Position numbers and translations under genes: made by a program. Shown here piece after piece: positions 51,365 to 51,919 of a stretch of 51,919 bases of DNA. Location: assembly GCA_035293985.1 (NCBI GenBank), contig DATGLS010000044.1, positions 1-51,919 of the forward strand, written 5' to 3'. Each line of letters starts with the position of its first letter. Position 1 is the first letter of the stretch. Source of the stretch: JAVDCA01 sp035293985. Lineage in GTDB: Bacteria; Pseudomonadota; Alphaproteobacteria; Rhizobiales; Xanthobacteraceae. The notes beneath the pieces were generated by a model. It was not told where the DNA came from, ran no database searches, and saw only the letters and a list, made by a program, of their open reading frames with translations.

Positions 51365-51380
51365 TTAACGATGCGGTAAC
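51365..51380. promoter_or_regulatory. Imperfect CtrA box upstream of the PilZ gene
   Basis: TTAA (51365-51368), seven bases, GTAAC (51376-51380) has one mismatch to the CtrA consensus. It lies about 204 bases upstream of the PilZ start and about 70 past the stop of the gene at 51450 in the other direction. Confidence 0.3.
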
Positions 51381-51449
51381 CATCGTGGTCGGGCGAATGC
51401 TGCTTCTCTCACCCTCCGCTGCGGCTCCGCTGCAGGGGGTAAAGATGCG

Positions 51450-51743
51450 TTACGCGACCTCGGCCGCAGATCGCGCGAACGCTCGGGCCGATGCGCCCTT
51501 GGTGGCGATCGCACGGCCGTCCCGCAGCACGATGCCGGCCACGCTGCCGATGCTCGATTGATGGAAGAGCCCGCGCGCGATCGAGGTGCCGAGGTGTCGC
51601 ATGTAGAACGCGTCGAGCGTAGTCGCGATCACGCGTGCGTCGTCGCTGTCGAACACGGCGAGCTCGACGTACGCGGGCGCCGGCTCCCATTCCCGCAGGT
51701 GCGCCGCGATCACGGTCGCGCGCTGATCGGTGCCGTCGTTCAT
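51450..51743 (-). CDS. Hypothetical protein, possibly a truncated phosphotransferase
   Basis: The 97 residues have no signal peptide. The middle and end (IARGLFHQSSIGSVAGIVLR then DGRAIATKG) resemble the first strands of aminoglycoside-phosphotransferase-like kinases, but nothing of the catalytic loop follows and the protein stops after AFARSAAEVA. Either a short protein of unknown kind or the left-over N-terminus of a broken gene. Confidence 0.35.
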   Translation of the reverse strand: MNDGTDQRATVIAAHLREWEPAPAYVELAVFDSDDARVIATTLDAFYMRHLGTSIARGLFHQSSIGSVAGIVLRDGRAIATKGASARAFARSAAEVA

Positions 51744-51854
51744 GCGCGCTGTTTAGCGCGTAACCCGCATGGAGAGACGCGCAATGCGGTAGCGTCAGGA
51801 GAGCAGGAAAGGAGGATGGTCGTCAAACGAGCTGAAACCTTTCGTAGCGATCCA

Positions 51855-51871
51855 GAGGGTTCGACTCCCTC
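51855..51871 (+). other. T-arm-like hairpin of unknown origin
   Basis: GAGGG TTCGACT CCCTC has a perfect 5-bp stem and 7-base loop, just like a tRNA T-arm. The flanking bases do not make an acceptor, D or anticodon arm, so it is not a complete tRNA. It could be a remnant left by integration or part of another RNA that continues beyond the window. An ORF starting at about 51815 is open to the edge but its ribosome binding site lies directly against the ATG, and I do not call it. Confidence 0.35.
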
Positions 51872-51919
51872 CCGACAAAGGCGAGCCAGCCGGTCGGAAG
51901 CGAGCCTTGCACGTGTGCG

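Noticed and set aside
51818..51876. A tRNA gene using GTCG/CGAC as acceptor ends around the T-arm
   Set aside because: Only about 58 bases lie between the ends and no anticodon or D-arm forms.
51815..51919. A frame from ATG 51815 open to the right edge
   Set aside because: AGGAGG touches the ATG with no spacing, residues match no family, and the T-arm-like hairpin is in it; noncoding RNA or other DNA is as likely.

Overview
The window is about 52 kb of GC-rich DNA from an alphaproteobacterium, almost certainly of the order Hyphomicrobiales (Rhizobiales), near the Bradyrhizobium/Rhodopseudomonas/Xanthobacteraceae branch. The evidence is the single-cysteine DksA, the flagellar gene order ending in flhB-cckA, the MotE-like and DUF6468-type flagellar accessory genes, perfect CtrA boxes of the form TTAA-N7-TTAAC, and interspersed palindromes of the type common in that group.

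Layout. (1) 1-863: the end of an ISNCY-like insertion sequence lies just upstream of the dksA promoter, followed by dksA and a palindromic element. (2) 877-17730: a flagellar cluster in five blocks: flgF-flgG-flgA-flgH (minus) with an intrinsic terminator; fliL-fliM-DUF6468-motE-like and a 1245-residue periplasmic TPR protein (plus); fliP-fliO (minus); and flgB-flgC-fliE-fliQ-fliR-flhB (plus), with two perfect CtrA boxes between fliO and flgB. (3) 17872-20430: cckA, the hybrid kinase that feeds phosphate to CtrA, so the sensor sits beside genes that carry the regulator's binding sites. (4) 20.4-26.2 kb: small genes (a tiny membrane protein, two coupled Cys-rich mini-proteins, a small lipoprotein, secreted hypotheticals), a sterol-desaturase-family enzyme, an orphan tricarboxylate-transport binding protein, and a DUF2934 gene behind a CtrA box. 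(5) 26.3-30.8 kb: a minus-strand metabolic module: UbiD-type decarboxylase, thiamine-diphosphate enzyme, crotonase and Lin0512 protein, with an operator-like dyad before the crotonase. (6) 30.97-32.47 kb: an overlapping agmatinase/pyruvoyl arginine decarboxylase pair, a complete arginine-to-putrescine route. (7) 32.5-46.9 kb: mixed housekeeping and accessory genes (NHL propeller, chemoreceptor behind a CtrA box, PCMT-like methyltransferase, sigma-like pair, lectin-like protein, cupin, EamA exporter, GST, an atypical lactate/malate dehydrogenase, class I fumarase, TauE/SafE, alpha/beta hydrolase). (8) 47.0-47.8 kb: a gene graveyard where a frameshifted lactonase-like metallo-hydrolase is joined to a broken IS5-type transposase. 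(9) 47.8-51.9 kb: secreted and membrane hypotheticals, a quinone oxidoreductase, a PilZ protein and an uncharacterised right edge.

Two threads run through the window. Motility and cell-cycle control: flagellar genes, a chemoreceptor, cckA and four perfect CtrA boxes. And repeats: at least three families of interspersed palindromes lie between genes, often between convergent ones, where they supply stop codons and probably end transcripts. I found no CRISPR array, complete tRNA, rRNA or intact prophage, and no obvious wholly new multi-gene defence or mobile system. The best leads are the palindromes that supply stop codons, the CtrA-box set including the DUF2934 gene, the divergent CckA active site, the atypical dehydrogenase, and two tiny membrane proteins sharing a C-x7-C motif.
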